Shown here piece by piece: positions 1-8,960 of a DNA stretch of 64,000 bases; positions within the stretch are counted from its first letter, which is position 1, and every line of letters starts with the position of its first letter. The notes beneath the pieces are model-generated. The model saw nothing but the letters and a program-made list of their open reading frames with translations. It had not been told where the DNA came from and did no database searches. This stretch comes from Pseudobdellovibrionaceae bacterium (GTDB taxonomy: Bacteria; Bdellovibrionota; Bdellovibrionia; Bdellovibrionales; Bdellovibrionaceae). The stretch spans positions 62,001-126,000 of the forward strand of contig JAHBUW010000007.1 of the NCBI GenBank assembly GCA_019637875.1, in the 5' to 3' direction. A program made the position numbers and the translations under genes.

Positions 1-1
1 C

Positions 2-196
2 GCGAAGCGTAAGCAGGATGAGCGGGTGCAGATTTATATGATTCAAGGACGGCGGTACAAAGGAGTCCAAAACTACCGCTTGTGCCGCTCCGCCTTCGCG
101 ACGGTCGTGAAGATGGTGAAAAACGATAAGGACCCCATTTATCAAGAGGCGCTTCGCTTCCATGATGAATGCGCACTGAAGGAGATTCAGAAGTAA
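2..196 (+). CDS. 3' end of an unidentified gene (truncated by window edge)
   Basis: An open frame enters from the left edge and ends with TAA at 194-196, leaving about 64 residues. The visible part is basic and contains two cysteines; it ends in ALKEIQK. No family is recognisable from this much. The stop codon lies only four bases before the ATG of the FHA-domain gene, so it is probably the preceding gene of the same operon. Confidence 0.55.
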   Translation, partial: AKRKQDERVQIYMIQGRRYKGVQNYRLCRSAFATVVKMVKNDKDPIYQEALRFHDECALKEIQK

Positions 197-200
197 GGTT

Positions 201-2171
201 ATGGCGCGTTTAAAGGTGTTTCTAGACGGACAACTCAGTTCGCAGCACGAGCTGAACCCCAGCCAGGACTTTGTCGCTGGCCGCGGGGAGAGCTGCGACT
301 GCGTTCTGCGTCCGGAGCGCGGGATTTCGCGCCAACACTTTAAAATTTTCCAGACCGAGATGGGCTGGGAAATCGAAAGCCTTTCGCGTTTCGGTGAGCT
401 GTACGTCAACGGCGAAAAAATCGAACGCACTTTGCTGCAGCCCGGACAGATGTTCGCGGTGCCTCCTTATGAATTTGTGTTCGAGGAAGGTCACGCGTCG
501 AACGAAGTATCAGTTCCGTCGATCCGTCCCCCAGAGTTGGGACGTACGAATACCAACGGCGGCGGTTTCACCAATGGTGGTGACGAGCGTACGCAGATCG
601 GCGTCATGCCGTCCGCGGGGATTTTGCGTTTGATCGACAATCGCGGGAACCTCGTGCAGACCTTCGGTTTGCAGGGTTTCAACTGGGTGGCGGGTCGTGA
701 CGTCGGATGTACGATCTTCATCGACAATGCGAAGATCAGCCGCAAGCAATTCGAAATTCAAAAGACGGAAGAAACCTATTTCGTGCGCGATCTGGGCGGA
801 ACGAACGGCACGCTCGTCAACGGCCGCCTGATCCCGAACGATCAGTGGACGCAGCTGCAGAGCTCCGACGTCATTACGGTGGCGGATTGGTCGTTGGTCT
901 TCGAGATCCGCGATGCGGAGTTTGAGCAGAGATTGGCTCAAGTCGATCCCGCATTCCGTTCGCCGGTGGCGTTCACCGGTGGTGGCGGCGGTGGTTACAA
1001 TGTCCCCGCGCACTACTCCGATCCGATGAACATGCCGGCGATGTACTTGCCGCCGGGGCCGCACGCATCGGGACCGATGGCGCCGGTGGGCGGCATGATG
1101 TTGTTCGGCAAGCACTACGAGTGGCTGAACCCCATGCGGTTGGGCTTGATCGTGCTCATCCTGTTCGGCGGGATGTACATGATTTCGGAAGAGCTGAATC
1201 CGCCCGAGGCGCCTAAGCAGGCGAAAGTGCAATCGCCCTTCGATGCTTTGCCGGTGGAAAAACAGCAGATCGTGAAGCAGACGTACTCGTTGGCGACCGA
1301 ATATTATATGACCGGTCGTTTCTCGCAGGCGCTGCAGAAGCTTCAAGAGCTGCACGCGATCATCCCCGCTTACGAAGATTCGCAGCAGTTGATGAACTAC
1401 GTCCAAACGGCGATGGAGATCAAAGAGAACCAAGAAAAGCTTCGCGCTCAAGAGGCCGACGAAAAAGCATTGCGCGCCTTGGTCAAAGAGGTCATGGACA
1501 AATGTAAGGCCATGGTCGAAAAGGAGCGCGCGACGATCACCATGGATCGTCTGGAAGCTTGCGTCGTCAAAGCGCTTGAGCACGATCCGAATAACGGCGA
1601 GGTCGAAGTCCTGCGTCAACAGGTCGATGCTTTGATGCAAGACCGGGCGATCAAAGCCGCACAGTCGGCGGAGTATCAGAAAAAAGTCAAAGCGATGGAA
1701 GCCCTTTACCAAAAGGCCGTCGCCACGGAAAAACGTAAGCGTCCCCTGACCGCCATCGGGCAGTACTCGAAAGTCGTCAATGCGCCCTTGCCGGATCCGA
1801 ATGGTCGTAAGGCGCGCGCGCAACGCCGTATCGCTTCGATCGAAAAGGATATCCGCATCCGTCAGGGCTCGTTGATCAAACAGGCCGAAGCCGAGTACGC
1901 CAAGGGCAACCGTAAGGGCGCCATCCAGATGTTGAAGAAGTCGATCCGGATCAATCCCGGCAACAACAAAGTCGACGAACGCATCGCCGAGATCATCGCG
2001 GAGCTGCGTAAAGACATGCAGCCGATCTACCATGAAGGAATTCTGGAAGAATCGGTGGGGAACGTCGATACGGCTCGCCAGAAGTTCACGAAGATTTTGG
2101 AGATCAGTATCGCGGGCGAAGAGTATTACGATAAAGCGAAAATGAAGATGCGGAAGTACGGTCAGCCATGA
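201..2171 (+). CDS. Membrane protein with two FHA domains and TPR-like C-terminal region
   Basis: FHA domains bind phosphothreonine peptides and usually sit in Ser/Thr-kinase signalling or secretion-assembly complexes. The 656-residue protein has one FHA domain at about residues 1-100 (GRGESCDC, then ISRQHF, then ELYVNGEKI) and a second at about 140-240 (GRDVGCTIF, ISRKQFEI, GGTNGTLVNG). A glycine/proline-rich linker leads to one hydrophobic segment at about 313-330, followed by a long charged helical region with TPR-like repeats. The orientation of the single membrane segment is not proved, but FHA domains are normally cytoplasmic, which would put the TPR part in the periplasm. The stop overlaps the ATG of the next gene (ATGATGA), indicating translational coupling. 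No kinase gene is visible in the window. The FHA call is firm; the pathway is unknown. Confidence 0.88.
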   Translation: MARLKVFLDGQLSSQHELNPSQDFVAGRGESCDCVLRPERGISRQHFKIFQTEMGWEIESLSRFGELYVNGEKIERTLLQPGQMFAVPPYEFVFEEGHASNEVSVPSIRPPELGRTNTNGGGFTNGGDERTQIGVMPSAGILRLIDNRGNLVQTFGLQGFNWVAGRDVGCTIFIDNAKISRKQFEIQKTEETYFVRDLGGTNGTLVNGRLIPNDQWTQLQSSDVITVADWSLVFEIRDAEFEQRLAQVDPAFRSPVAFTGGGGGGYNVPAHYSDPMNMPAMYLPPGPHASGPMAPVGGMMLFGKHYEWLNPMRLGLIVLILFGGMYMISEELNPPEAPKQAKVQSPFDALPVEKQQIVKQTYSLATEYYMTGRFSQALQKLQELHAIIPAYEDSQQLMNYVQTAMEIKENQEKLRAQEADEKALRALVKEVMDKCKAMVEKERATITMDRLEACVVKALEHDPNNGEVEVLRQQVDALMQDRAIKAAQSAEYQKKVKAMEALYQKAVATEKRKRPLTAIGQYSKVVNAPLPDPNGRKARAQRRIASIEKDIRIRQGSLIKQAEAEYAKGNRKGAIQMLKKSIRINPGNNKVDERIAEIIAELRKDMQPIYHEGILEESVGNVDTARQKFTKILEISIAGEEYYDKAKMKMRKYGQP

Positions 2172-2923
2172 TGAAACTCGATCAGGCGTCCTATACCAAC
2201 GGTCTTTACTTCCGCCCCAAGCCGGTCGTGATCGACCGTCCCGACAGCAATTTGCTGCTCATCGCGACGGGCTGGGGACCGCTCGAGGTCACGCAGCATG
2301 CGGCCGAGATGGTCGTCGAGCAGTTCGAGCTGCTTTCACGCGACGACGTGACCACGGCGTTCGAAGTGATGGCCTCGGTGTCGTCTCCCGCGAACCGGCT
2401 CGTGAACGGCGTGCGGATGGCGAACCAGCATCTCTATAAAATCGAAAACGCGAAACAGTGGAAGGCCGCGGTCGAGTTGACCGCGATTCATTACGAGTAC
2501 GGCGTGCTCTCGTGGGTTCACGTCGGCAGCCCGCACGTCCTGTTGCACGACGGAAAGAACGTTCACCCGTTGGCTTACGCCGTGGATTGGGTTGGGCAAA
2601 GCGAAAACCGCGGCCCGCTCTTCTCGGAAGCCTTGGGCATGGAGGCGAACGTAAATTTGACCGTCGGCAGTTTACGTCTGACCCGCGAGGCGCAGATCCT
2701 GCTCGTGGGACGGTCGACGTTGCCGAAGGCCGTTTTCCAAGCGGAAAACTTCGAATCCGCGGAACTTCAGCACCAAATGGTCGATGATAACGCCGCCGCT
2801 CCTTACTGGTTGGGCGTCGTGGATCTGGATCGCCCGACGGCACGGCCCGTATTCGATCCCCACGCCACGCCGGTCGAAGACGTCACTCTGCACGCGGTGG
2901 AAGACGAAGATCCCGCCGCTTAA
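2168..2923 (+). CDS. Degenerate PP2C-like protein coupled to the FHA gene
   Basis: The 251-residue protein has no signal peptide or membrane segment. Its order of elements resembles a PP2C (PPM) phosphatase: a strand followed by GWG near residue 37, a helix containing AAEMVVEQF, a second helix ending in NQHLYKIEN, and a strand pair KAAVELTAIHYEYG / LSWVHVGSPHVLLHDG that matches the PP2C pattern of threonine-rich strand then VGDSRAYL. The usual metal-binding Asp residues (DG near the start and GDS) are replaced by GWG and GSP, so phosphatase activity is unlikely. The fold call is my inference from pattern, not from an alignment. The start overlaps the stop of the FHA gene, which suggests a phosphothreonine-signalling role. 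A second ATG at 2171 is an equally possible start. Confidence 0.6.
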   Translation: MMKLDQASYTNGLYFRPKPVVIDRPDSNLLLIATGWGPLEVTQHAAEMVVEQFELLSRDDVTTAFEVMASVSSPANRLVNGVRMANQHLYKIENAKQWKAAVELTAIHYEYGVLSWVHVGSPHVLLHDGKNVHPLAYAVDWVGQSENRGPLFSEALGMEANVNLTVGSLRLTREAQILLVGRSTLPKAVFQAENFESAELQHQMVDDNAAAPYWLGVVDLDRPTARPVFDPHATPVEDVTLHAVEDEDPAA

Positions 2924-2940
2924 CGGCCACCCAATTCCAC

Positions 2941-2957
2941 TGTCGAAGATTTCGACA
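2941..2957. promoter_or_regulatory. Perfect 7-bp inverted repeat upstream of the exported helicase gene
   Basis: TGTCGAA-GAT-TTCGACA lies in the 150-bp gap between the PP2C-like gene and the helicase gene. No T-run follows on either strand, so it is more likely an operator-type palindrome or a stable hairpin than an intrinsic terminator. A role in transcription is inferred only. Confidence 0.3.
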
Positions 2958-3075
2958 CCAGAATTCCGGTTTGCCGTTGGCCCTAGAGTTCCCTTTCAAA
3001 ACGCCGAATTTTGCTGCGCCTGAATCGCCAATACGGGTCTCGGCCTTGCTTTTAAAGCAAAGTAGCGAGGACCTT

Positions 3076-6000
3076 ATGGCCGACGTACGTCAACTGGCAT
3101 TCTGCACCGTGATCGCATCGACGCTCTTTTCCGGAGTCATCGCCCTGACTCCGCGGGCCTACGCCATCCGTTGCGTGGATATGCACGCCGGGCCCAGTCG
3201 GGTTCTGCCGACACCGATTTCCGAGCGCACCCCCACGAAGGCGGAACAGCTTTACGCCAACCGTGCACCGAACCTACCCCCGAAAGACCGCATGCTCGAG
3301 GACATCGAGCTGCTTCGGAAAACCGATCCGGAGCTCGCCGCGACCGCGCGTGAAGCCCGCTTGGCCAAAGAGCGTGGGCAAAGCCTGCGCGTCGATTTAT
3401 CCGGGCTCGAAACGCATATGGTTTTCTTCGTTGAAGGCGCTTATTCCAAAGTCGTCGGTGATCGCGGGTATTCACGTCCCTTCGTGAAGTTCACGCGGGT
3501 CGACGCCAATACCTTGATGATCGAGCATGCGGGCGACAAACACCCGATGGTCGTTCGATGGTCCGAGGGCATCACTTCCCCCCAGCGCGCGAAGTCCGTC
3601 AATGAAGGTGGGCGACTGGTGCAGGTGCTGGATATCCCCGCCTCGCTGAAATCGCGCGCGGGCCTGAACGAGCTTCCGCGCAAGTTCATTTACAGTCTGA
3701 TCACCGGAAGCCATCTGAACAAATTCATTTCGGGGGCGGGCTCGGCGATCATGCGTATCGCTTCGGTCTTGCACGATGGACGTTTGGCGTACGACCGCCC
3801 GACCCAAGTGGAATCCAAGCAGGTGCGGGCGTTGCTCGATTCGAATCCTAAGTTGCGCACGAAGGTGCGTTCATTGCTCTTCGTCGCGCCGACCGCGACG
3901 GGAAAAACGAAAGTTTTGGGCGATACGATCGTGAACAAAGTCAATTCGGCGCTCGCGACGAAGGGCCGCAAACTCATCGTGCTGATGACGAAGACTCCCG
4001 ACCTGACGGGAGAGCTGGCGCGTGAAATCGGGGAACACCTTTATGGTGAAATCAGCCCGCGGAACTTCCGCTTGGTCCAATGGGGCGGCGAGAATACGGA
4101 AGCCATGGGGACCCCCGAGCTTCTGCGGTTCATCGACGCGTCGGACGTGCCCATCGTTCTGGTCACAAGTTATCCGACGTTGTCCGCGCGGGCGAAGTCG
4201 ACGACCGAGCAGGCCGAGCTGTTCCGTCGCGCGAACAGTCTGATGATCGACGAGGCCCACAACGCCGGCGGCGAAACTTTCGCCAATGTCCTGCGTTCGG
4301 CGATGGACGTGGCCACCGCGGATCGCAATTCGGGGAATGTCCTGAATGGTCTTGATATTTTCGGCGTGACCGCGTCGCCCGTGACGCGTATTCAGCGGAC
4401 CGCCGACCTTTTCGACGCCGCCTTTTGGGCCGCGGTCGATAGCCCCGGTCGGTGGGCCCAGACGCAAATGCGCACCGGGCACGAGCTGAAAAACTCCGAA
4501 AAAGTTTTGGAGTGGGTGCGTATTCTGGAGCAGTATGAAAAAGCGCGCGACCGCGGCGAAATCAACGCCTCGGAGCCGCAGTTTTACAAACCCGAAGAGC
4601 GCGGCTTTAAGTTCAGCACCATCTTCAAGCGCGATACGGGAACATCCAGTAGCGTCGACATCGCGCGCCTGAAAGAGATCTGGCCCGATCTTTTGCCGAT
4701 GATCGAAGGCCACGGTCCGGGCGTCATCCAAACTTATCCGCGTGATGCCGCCCCGGTGGCCGAGGCGCTTTCGCAGCTGACCGGTAAGAACTTCGTTTCG
4801 CTGCAGAAACTCAATCCCGTCGAACGCGGTCGCGTCTACGAAGCGTTCCGTAGCGGCGGACTTTACGAAGGGCGACCCGTGGACGCCATCGTCGGTCCGA
4901 TTCGTGAGGGCCTCGATTTCCCGCAAGCGGGCTGGTACCTCTCGTTTAAAAAGTACGTCAAATTCCCCGAAAACATCCAGGGGCCCGGCCGGGTCGTCCG
5001 TCTGGCGTTGAACAAACTGCCGCCGCTGATCATGTTCTTCGGAACGGAAGTGAACAAGATCGCGTACAAAGACGTGCGGGAGCTCGTCTTGAGTCGTTTG
5101 GGTCGTTTGCCGGTCAAGCTGCCCGAAGGGCGACTGTACTCGGGCGCGCGTCGCGGGGATGAAAGTCACATCGGTCAGGTGATCGAAAAGTTGAACACCT
5201 CGATGGAGGCGCTCGTGCGGATCCGCGCGGAAGTCGCCAAACAGATGGGCGATCCGAAAAACCTGAACGCCGAGCGGATTCTCGAGATGCAGACCCTGCT
5301 GAAGGACATCCGTCTTTCGGGAGAAAATCGCGAGATCGCGCAGTCCCTCAAAGAATTCGTGACCGAGCTCAACTCGTTCCCGTTCTTCACGGGACAGCTG
5401 CGTTCGACGTGGACTTTGACGGATCGTTTGTTGTCGCTGGCGAAAACTCCGGAGGGCACGAAACGCCGGATCAAGCCGGAAGAAGAAGCGTGGCTCAAAG
5501 ACAAAGAGATCATGGAGCAAGTGAAGCTCTTCCGTTCGTTGCTTCCGAATATCGGTCCGGTTCCGCGCGCGATCTTGGAGCACATGGATCTGCGTCCCAT
5601 CAACGTTTATGAATTGGCGGACGCCGTGAATCGTTTCGTCGAAGCGAACGATGGCAAAGCTCCTTTTACCGCCGATGCCGACCCGCGGTCTTTACGAGCT
5701 TTCACCCAGCAGGTCTTGCGGACCTCACCCGATGCGTTTTGGCGTCGCCTGAACGAGAACTCGCGTAAAGCGCTGGAAACCGAATATCAAGCGCAAAGCC
5801 GCGTCTCTTTAGAGCAAGCGGTGAACGACTTCGTCCTGACGTACCGGATGTTCCCGCATTTGGAGTTCCGTTTGATGCACGACATGGATCGCGGCTTGGT
5901 CGACGGAATTTCGGACAAGCTCGCGACGGAGCTTTCCCAGCGCCTGCGTGAAGGCGATGTTGATGTCGCGAAACTTTCGCCCGACGCGCAGCGGGCCCTC

Positions 6001-6267
6001 GAGGATTCAGAAGTCTACAACGCCTCGGTGCTCGGTGTGATCAGGGCGTTGCGTGAACTGCGTGAGGACGTCACGGACGGTGGAACCTCGTACGTACAAC
6101 GCCTGCGTGACGAAGGCCTGTTGAGCTACGATACGCTCGCGCGGACCGGAGATTTCCGCGTCCTGCGGGTGATCGATCAGTTGGTTGAACTGAATCCGAA
6201 CGGTGACTTCCGCTCTTCGATTTTGCGGGATGCGGTCTTCCAACGTTTGGCGGACGTCGGTCCTTAA
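3076..6267 (+). CDS. SF2 helicase-like ATPase with N-terminal export signal
   Basis: ATG at 3076 is preferred over the upstream in-frame start because AGCGAGG precedes it and because the N-terminus then reads as a signal peptide (hydrophobic LAFCTVIASTLFSGVIAL, then TPRAYA before IRC). The mature 1000-plus-residue protein carries superfamily 2 motifs: Walker A APTATGKT at about residue 270, DEAH within LMIDEAHNAGG at about 389, motif III-like GVTASP at about 430, and motif VI QGPGRVVRL at about 634. A long alpha-helical C-terminal region of unknown function follows. Such enzymes use ATP to move on DNA or RNA and are normally cytoplasmic; a secretion signal is very unusual. The gene stands alone with gaps on both sides. 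Either the protein is exported, or the leader is a membrane anchor. The helicase-fold call is strong; substrate and location are unknown. Confidence 0.85.
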   Translation: MADVRQLAFCTVIASTLFSGVIALTPRAYAIRCVDMHAGPSRVLPTPISERTPTKAEQLYANRAPNLPPKDRMLEDIELLRKTDPELAATAREARLAKERGQSLRVDLSGLETHMVFFVEGAYSKVVGDRGYSRPFVKFTRVDANTLMIEHAGDKHPMVVRWSEGITSPQRAKSVNEGGRLVQVLDIPASLKSRAGLNELPRKFIYSLITGSHLNKFISGAGSAIMRIASVLHDGRLAYDRPTQVESKQVRALLDSNPKLRTKVRSLLFVAPTATGKTKVLGDTIVNKVNSALATKGRKLIVLMTKTPDLTGELAREIGEHLYGEISPRNFRLVQWGGENTEAMGTPELLRFIDASDVPIVLVTSYPTLSARAKSTTEQAELFRRANSLMIDEAHNAGGETFANVLRSAMDVATADRNSGNVLNGLDIFGVTASPVTRIQRTADLFDAAFWAAVDSPGRWAQTQMRTGHELKNSEKVLEWVRILEQYEKARDRGEINASEPQFYKPEERGFKFSTIFKRDTGTSSSVDIARLKEIWPDLLPMIEGHGPGVIQTYPRDAAPVAEALSQLTGKNFVSLQKLNPVERGRVYEAFRSGGLYEGRPVDAIVGPIREGLDFPQAGWYLSFKKYVKFPENIQGPGRVVRLALNKLPPLIMFFGTEVNKIAYKDVRELVLSRLGRLPVKLPEGRLYSGARRGDESHIGQVIEKLNTSMEALVRIRAEVAKQMGDPKNLNAERILEMQTLLKDIRLSGENREIAQSLKEFVTELNSFPFFTGQLRSTWTLTDRLLSLAKTPEGTKRRIKPEEEAWLKDKEIMEQVKLFRSLLPNIGPVPRAILEHMDLRPINVYELADAVNRFVEANDGKAPFTADADPRSLRAFTQQVLRTSPDAFWRRLNENSRKALETEYQAQSRVSLEQAVNDFVLTYRMFPHLEFRLMHDMDRGLVDGISDKLATELSQRLREGDVDVAKLSPDAQRALEDSEVYNASVLGVIRALRELREDVTDGGTSYVQRLRDEGLLSYDTLARTGDFRVLRVIDQLVELNPNGDFRSSILRDAVFQRLADVGP

Positions 6268-6278
6268 TCGGTGCGCGG

Positions 6279-7811
6279 CTAGTCTTTCAAAGGTAAGGCC
6301 CGCAGGGCCTCACGTTGTAGGTCGCGCAGATCGGGACGTTCCAAAATTTTTTGGACCGTCAGGAACTCGCGGCTCGGAGCGGGATTCAAGTCGCCGTACG
6401 ATTGCCGCGGCTCACTCTTCGTGAAGAGATGGTGCGCGGACGCGAGCAACGTGAATTCGTGAATGAAACCCAACTTCAACTCGCGAAGGGCCTCGGGCCG
6501 CGCGACGCTCGTCTGGCGCGCTTCCTTCAGGCCACGAAGCGTTTGTACCGTCCGCGAGGGGCAAACGCGCATGAACGCGCCCGCCGCGGTTTCTTGCGCG
6601 AACTCATCCAAACAGCCGGTCAGCGCTTCGAGTTTTGTTTTGACCACCGCCAATTGAAGGGGGGGCTCAGGCTTCGCCGGATTCAGCGCGGTCTGAACTT
6701 TCGCGACCAGCTCCTTGCGGCCCGGGGCATCCAGTTTGAGGGGGGCCTCCCACGCGAGCCAAGTGGTCCCGTCGAAAAAGGCCGTCCGGCATTGCAGATC
6801 GCCATTGGGTGCCGGGAAGCAGCCTTCCGCCGTGGCAAAGCTGGCCTCACGATCGCGCCACTTCTGCGCGAAAAACTGTCCGCGCTCCGCTGGCGTACGG
6901 CGATCCCCGGTATCGAAATCGTCGGCGATCTCCCGCAAGAACTCGCCGAGCTCCGCGAAGGACCAAACTCCGTTGATGCGATTTTCGGGAAGTCGGACAT
7001 TTTCGGGTGGATGCAGATAAAGGGGCATCAGCATGGCGGTCGGATTGATTTGCATCCCGACCGGGCGCCGGTTGAGTGGTTCGGTGCGTCCGGGAAGGCC
7101 GACCACGACGATCCACCACTTTTTCCACAGCCCGTTTCGCTGCGTCTCTTCCAAAAAGTGAAAAAGAGTTTCGTCGAGTTCTTCGATTTCGCCCTCGAGT
7201 GAGCGGGGCCGCGATTCACCCATGTCGGAAATCGAGGGGAACTCGGGGTACATCAAGTCGCCGCTCGTCATGAAAGCCAAATGACGAGCGCCCTCGGTTT
7301 CTTTCAGCCAATTGAGAAAGGGAACCGAGGTGAGCTCGAGGCTACGGTAGGGCGTGCGCGGCGAGACGGGGTTACTTTCGTCGAAAATCTCGAAGCCTTG
7401 ATCCAGGCGCGTGCGGCGCAAAAGGGGGGCGCCACTGGTGAAGAAGCTTGTGCGCCATCCACGGGTCACCAGCTTTTCGGCCAACGAAACTTGCGAGGCG
7501 GCCAGGCTTTGATCGTTATAGCGCAGTCCGTGACGGGTCGGTGGCATGCCCGTCAGCAGGGTCGCGACGTTTGCCGCGTTCGAGGTGGAATTCGCGATCA
7601 AGCCCTGAACGTGGACGAAGTTTTGACACAAAAAGTTAAAGCCGCGCTGGTCCGAAGGCTCGCCCGCGACGCAGGGAAGGTCATCGGTTTTGAGCCCTTC
7701 GACCGCGATGACTAAAATGCCCGCATCGTCGCGCGCGGGCGTGCAGGCCGCCAAGAGCAGCAAAAGCTTGAGCGTCACGAGGAAGCGGGCGATAATTGCG
7801 GGACCTGTCAC
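6279..7811 (-). CDS. Sulfatase-like (alkaline phosphatase superfamily) lipoprotein
   Basis: The GTG start at 7811 gives a lipoprotein leader (LVTLKLLLLLAAC; lipobox LAAC, acylated Cys about residue 23). The mature part begins ILVIAVEGLKTDDL, corresponding to the first metal-binding strand of sulfatases, and later has ATLLTGMPPTRHGLR, which matches the sulfatase signature tail LLTG-x2-P-x2-HG. However, the usual Cys/Ser-x-Pro-x-Arg nucleophile motif is replaced by SNAAN, and the first Asp is Glu. It may therefore be inactive or act on another substrate. It is divergent from the ExbB/TolQ-like gene; the two start codons are only 16 bases apart, so they share a promoter region. An internal GTG near 7781 is a possible alternative start. 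Confidence 0.72.
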   Translation of the reverse strand: MTGPAIIARFLVTLKLLLLLAACTPARDDAGILVIAVEGLKTDDLPCVAGEPSDQRGFNFLCQNFVHVQGLIANSTSNAANVATLLTGMPPTRHGLRYNDQSLAASQVSLAEKLVTRGWRTSFFTSGAPLLRRTRLDQGFEIFDESNPVSPRTPYRSLELTSVPFLNWLKETEGARHLAFMTSGDLMYPEFPSISDMGESRPRSLEGEIEELDETLFHFLEETQRNGLWKKWWIVVVGLPGRTEPLNRRPVGMQINPTAMLMPLYLHPPENVRLPENRINGVWSFAELGEFLREIADDFDTGDRRTPAERGQFFAQKWRDREASFATAEGCFPAPNGDLQCRTAFFDGTTWLAWEAPLKLDAPGRKELVAKVQTALNPAKPEPPLQLAVVKTKLEALTGCLDEFAQETAAGAFMRVCPSRTVQTLRGLKEARQTSVARPEALRELKLGFIHEFTLLASAHHLFTKSEPRQSYGDLNPAPSREFLTVQKILERPDLRDLQREALRALPLKD

Positions 7812-7827
7812 GGGAAGGAGCCTCTCT

Positions 7828-8454
7828 GTGTTAGCCGAACAGATTTTTGCCGTTGCCGAAGTCGCAGATCAAGCCGTTTTGTATCTCCTCTTGATCTTGA
7901 GCGTAGTGAGCATCGGTTTGATTCTTGAACGTTGGTTCGTTTTGCGCAAGTTCGCCGCGAACAGTAAGAAAATGCGCGCCCGCGTGAAAGCCGCGATCAC
8001 TTCACATAGCTTGGATGATGTCGAGCAGCTCAGCAAAGATCCCGAGACCTTGGAAGGCCGCGCCATGGGGTTCGCGGTCAAACACATGAAAGAGAATGGT
8101 TCGAAGGGACTGGAAGAGGTCTTCAACTCGTTCGCCCTGGCGGAAAAGCCGGAGCTCGAGCGCTCGTTGAACTTCTTGGCGACCTTGGGATCGAATGCGC
8201 CCTACATCGGTTTGTTCGGAACGGTCCTCGGGATCATGAAGGCGTTCAACGATCTCGCGAATAGCCCGGATGCCGGACAGCAGACGGTCATGGCCGGAAT
8301 TTCGATCGCGCTCGTCGCGACGGCGGCGGGCCTTTTCGTCGCGATCCCCGCGGTCATCGCCTACAACTATTTCTCGCGTCAAGTGAAGGGCATCATGGTC
8401 GGTTTGGACAGCGTGAAGGAGCTTTGCCTCGCGTACGCGAAGCGGAAAGGCTGA
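7828..8454 (+). CDS. ExbB/TolQ/MotA-family proton channel protein
   Basis: GTG at 7828 follows a strong ribosome site (GGAAGGAG, 7 bases upstream) and yields 208 residues. A first membrane segment (VLYLLLILSVVSIGLIL, then ERWF) is followed by a cytoplasmic region and two more membrane segments, the first opening with SNAPYIGLFGTVLGIM and the second in VMAGISIALVATAAGLFVA. These are the hallmarks of ExbB/TolQ, the inner-membrane channel that converts proton flow into mechanical work on outer-membrane systems. It is followed one base later by its ExbD/TolR partner. Which pathway it energises (TonB, Tol-Pal or a gliding/adhesion motor) cannot be read from the sequence. Confidence 0.92.
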   Translation: MLAEQIFAVAEVADQAVLYLLLILSVVSIGLILERWFVLRKFAANSKKMRARVKAAITSHSLDDVEQLSKDPETLEGRAMGFAVKHMKENGSKGLEEVFNSFALAEKPELERSLNFLATLGSNAPYIGLFGTVLGIMKAFNDLANSPDAGQQTVMAGISIALVATAAGLFVAIPAVIAYNYFSRQVKGIMVGLDSVKELCLAYAKRKG

Positions 8455-8455
8455 T

Positions 8456-8863
8456 ATGTCGAAAATTTCCGATAACGATTCGGAAGCGATTTCCGACATC
8501 AACGTCGTTCCGCTCGTCGACATTATCCTCGTCGTTTTGATCATTTTCATGGTGACGGCGCCGATGATCATGAAGCCTTCGATCAACGTCAATTTGCCGA
8601 AGGCGGCGAGCGGGGACGCGACGACTCCGGGCGGCCTTTCGATCACGCTGACGACGGACGGCAAGACTTTGCTGAACGGCCAGCCTTCGGATGCCGAGCA
8701 GATCCGCGCGCAGGCGGCGGTAGAACTCGCCAAAAATCCCGAGACCCAGGCGGTGATTTCGGCCGACCGCGACGTCCCCCATGGACAGGTCGTGCAGATG
8801 ATCGATCAGGTCAAACAAGCGGGCATCAAAAAGTTCGCGATCAGCATCGAAAAAGCGCAGTAA
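8456..8863 (+). CDS. ExbD/TolR-family protein
   Basis: The 135-residue protein has a short cytoplasmic tail, a single membrane helix beginning VVPLVDIILVVLIIFMV, with the conserved proton-carrying Asp inside it, and a periplasmic domain ending in KQAGIKKFAI, typical for ExbD/TolR. It works as the stator partner of the ExbB/TolQ-like protein encoded just upstream (one-base gap). The next gene encodes a further single-span membrane protein that may be a third component. Confidence 0.93.
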   Translation: MSKISDNDSEAISDINVVPLVDIILVVLIIFMVTAPMIMKPSINVNLPKAASGDATTPGGLSITLTTDGKTLLNGQPSDAEQIRAQAAVELAKNPETQAVISADRDVPHGQVVQMIDQVKQAGIKKFAISIEKAQ

Positions 8864-8960
8864 AAGTCCAACAGATTTGATTCTCCGGGTGAACACGACG
8901 GATGTCGTGTTCGTCTTTGGCGAGGACCGGGATTCATCAAGTCCTGTCAAAATCCCGCCG

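Noticed and set aside
3871-5583. A 570-codon minus-strand frame opposite the helicase
   Set aside because: Antisense of a gene with recognisable motifs; lacks any motif of its own.
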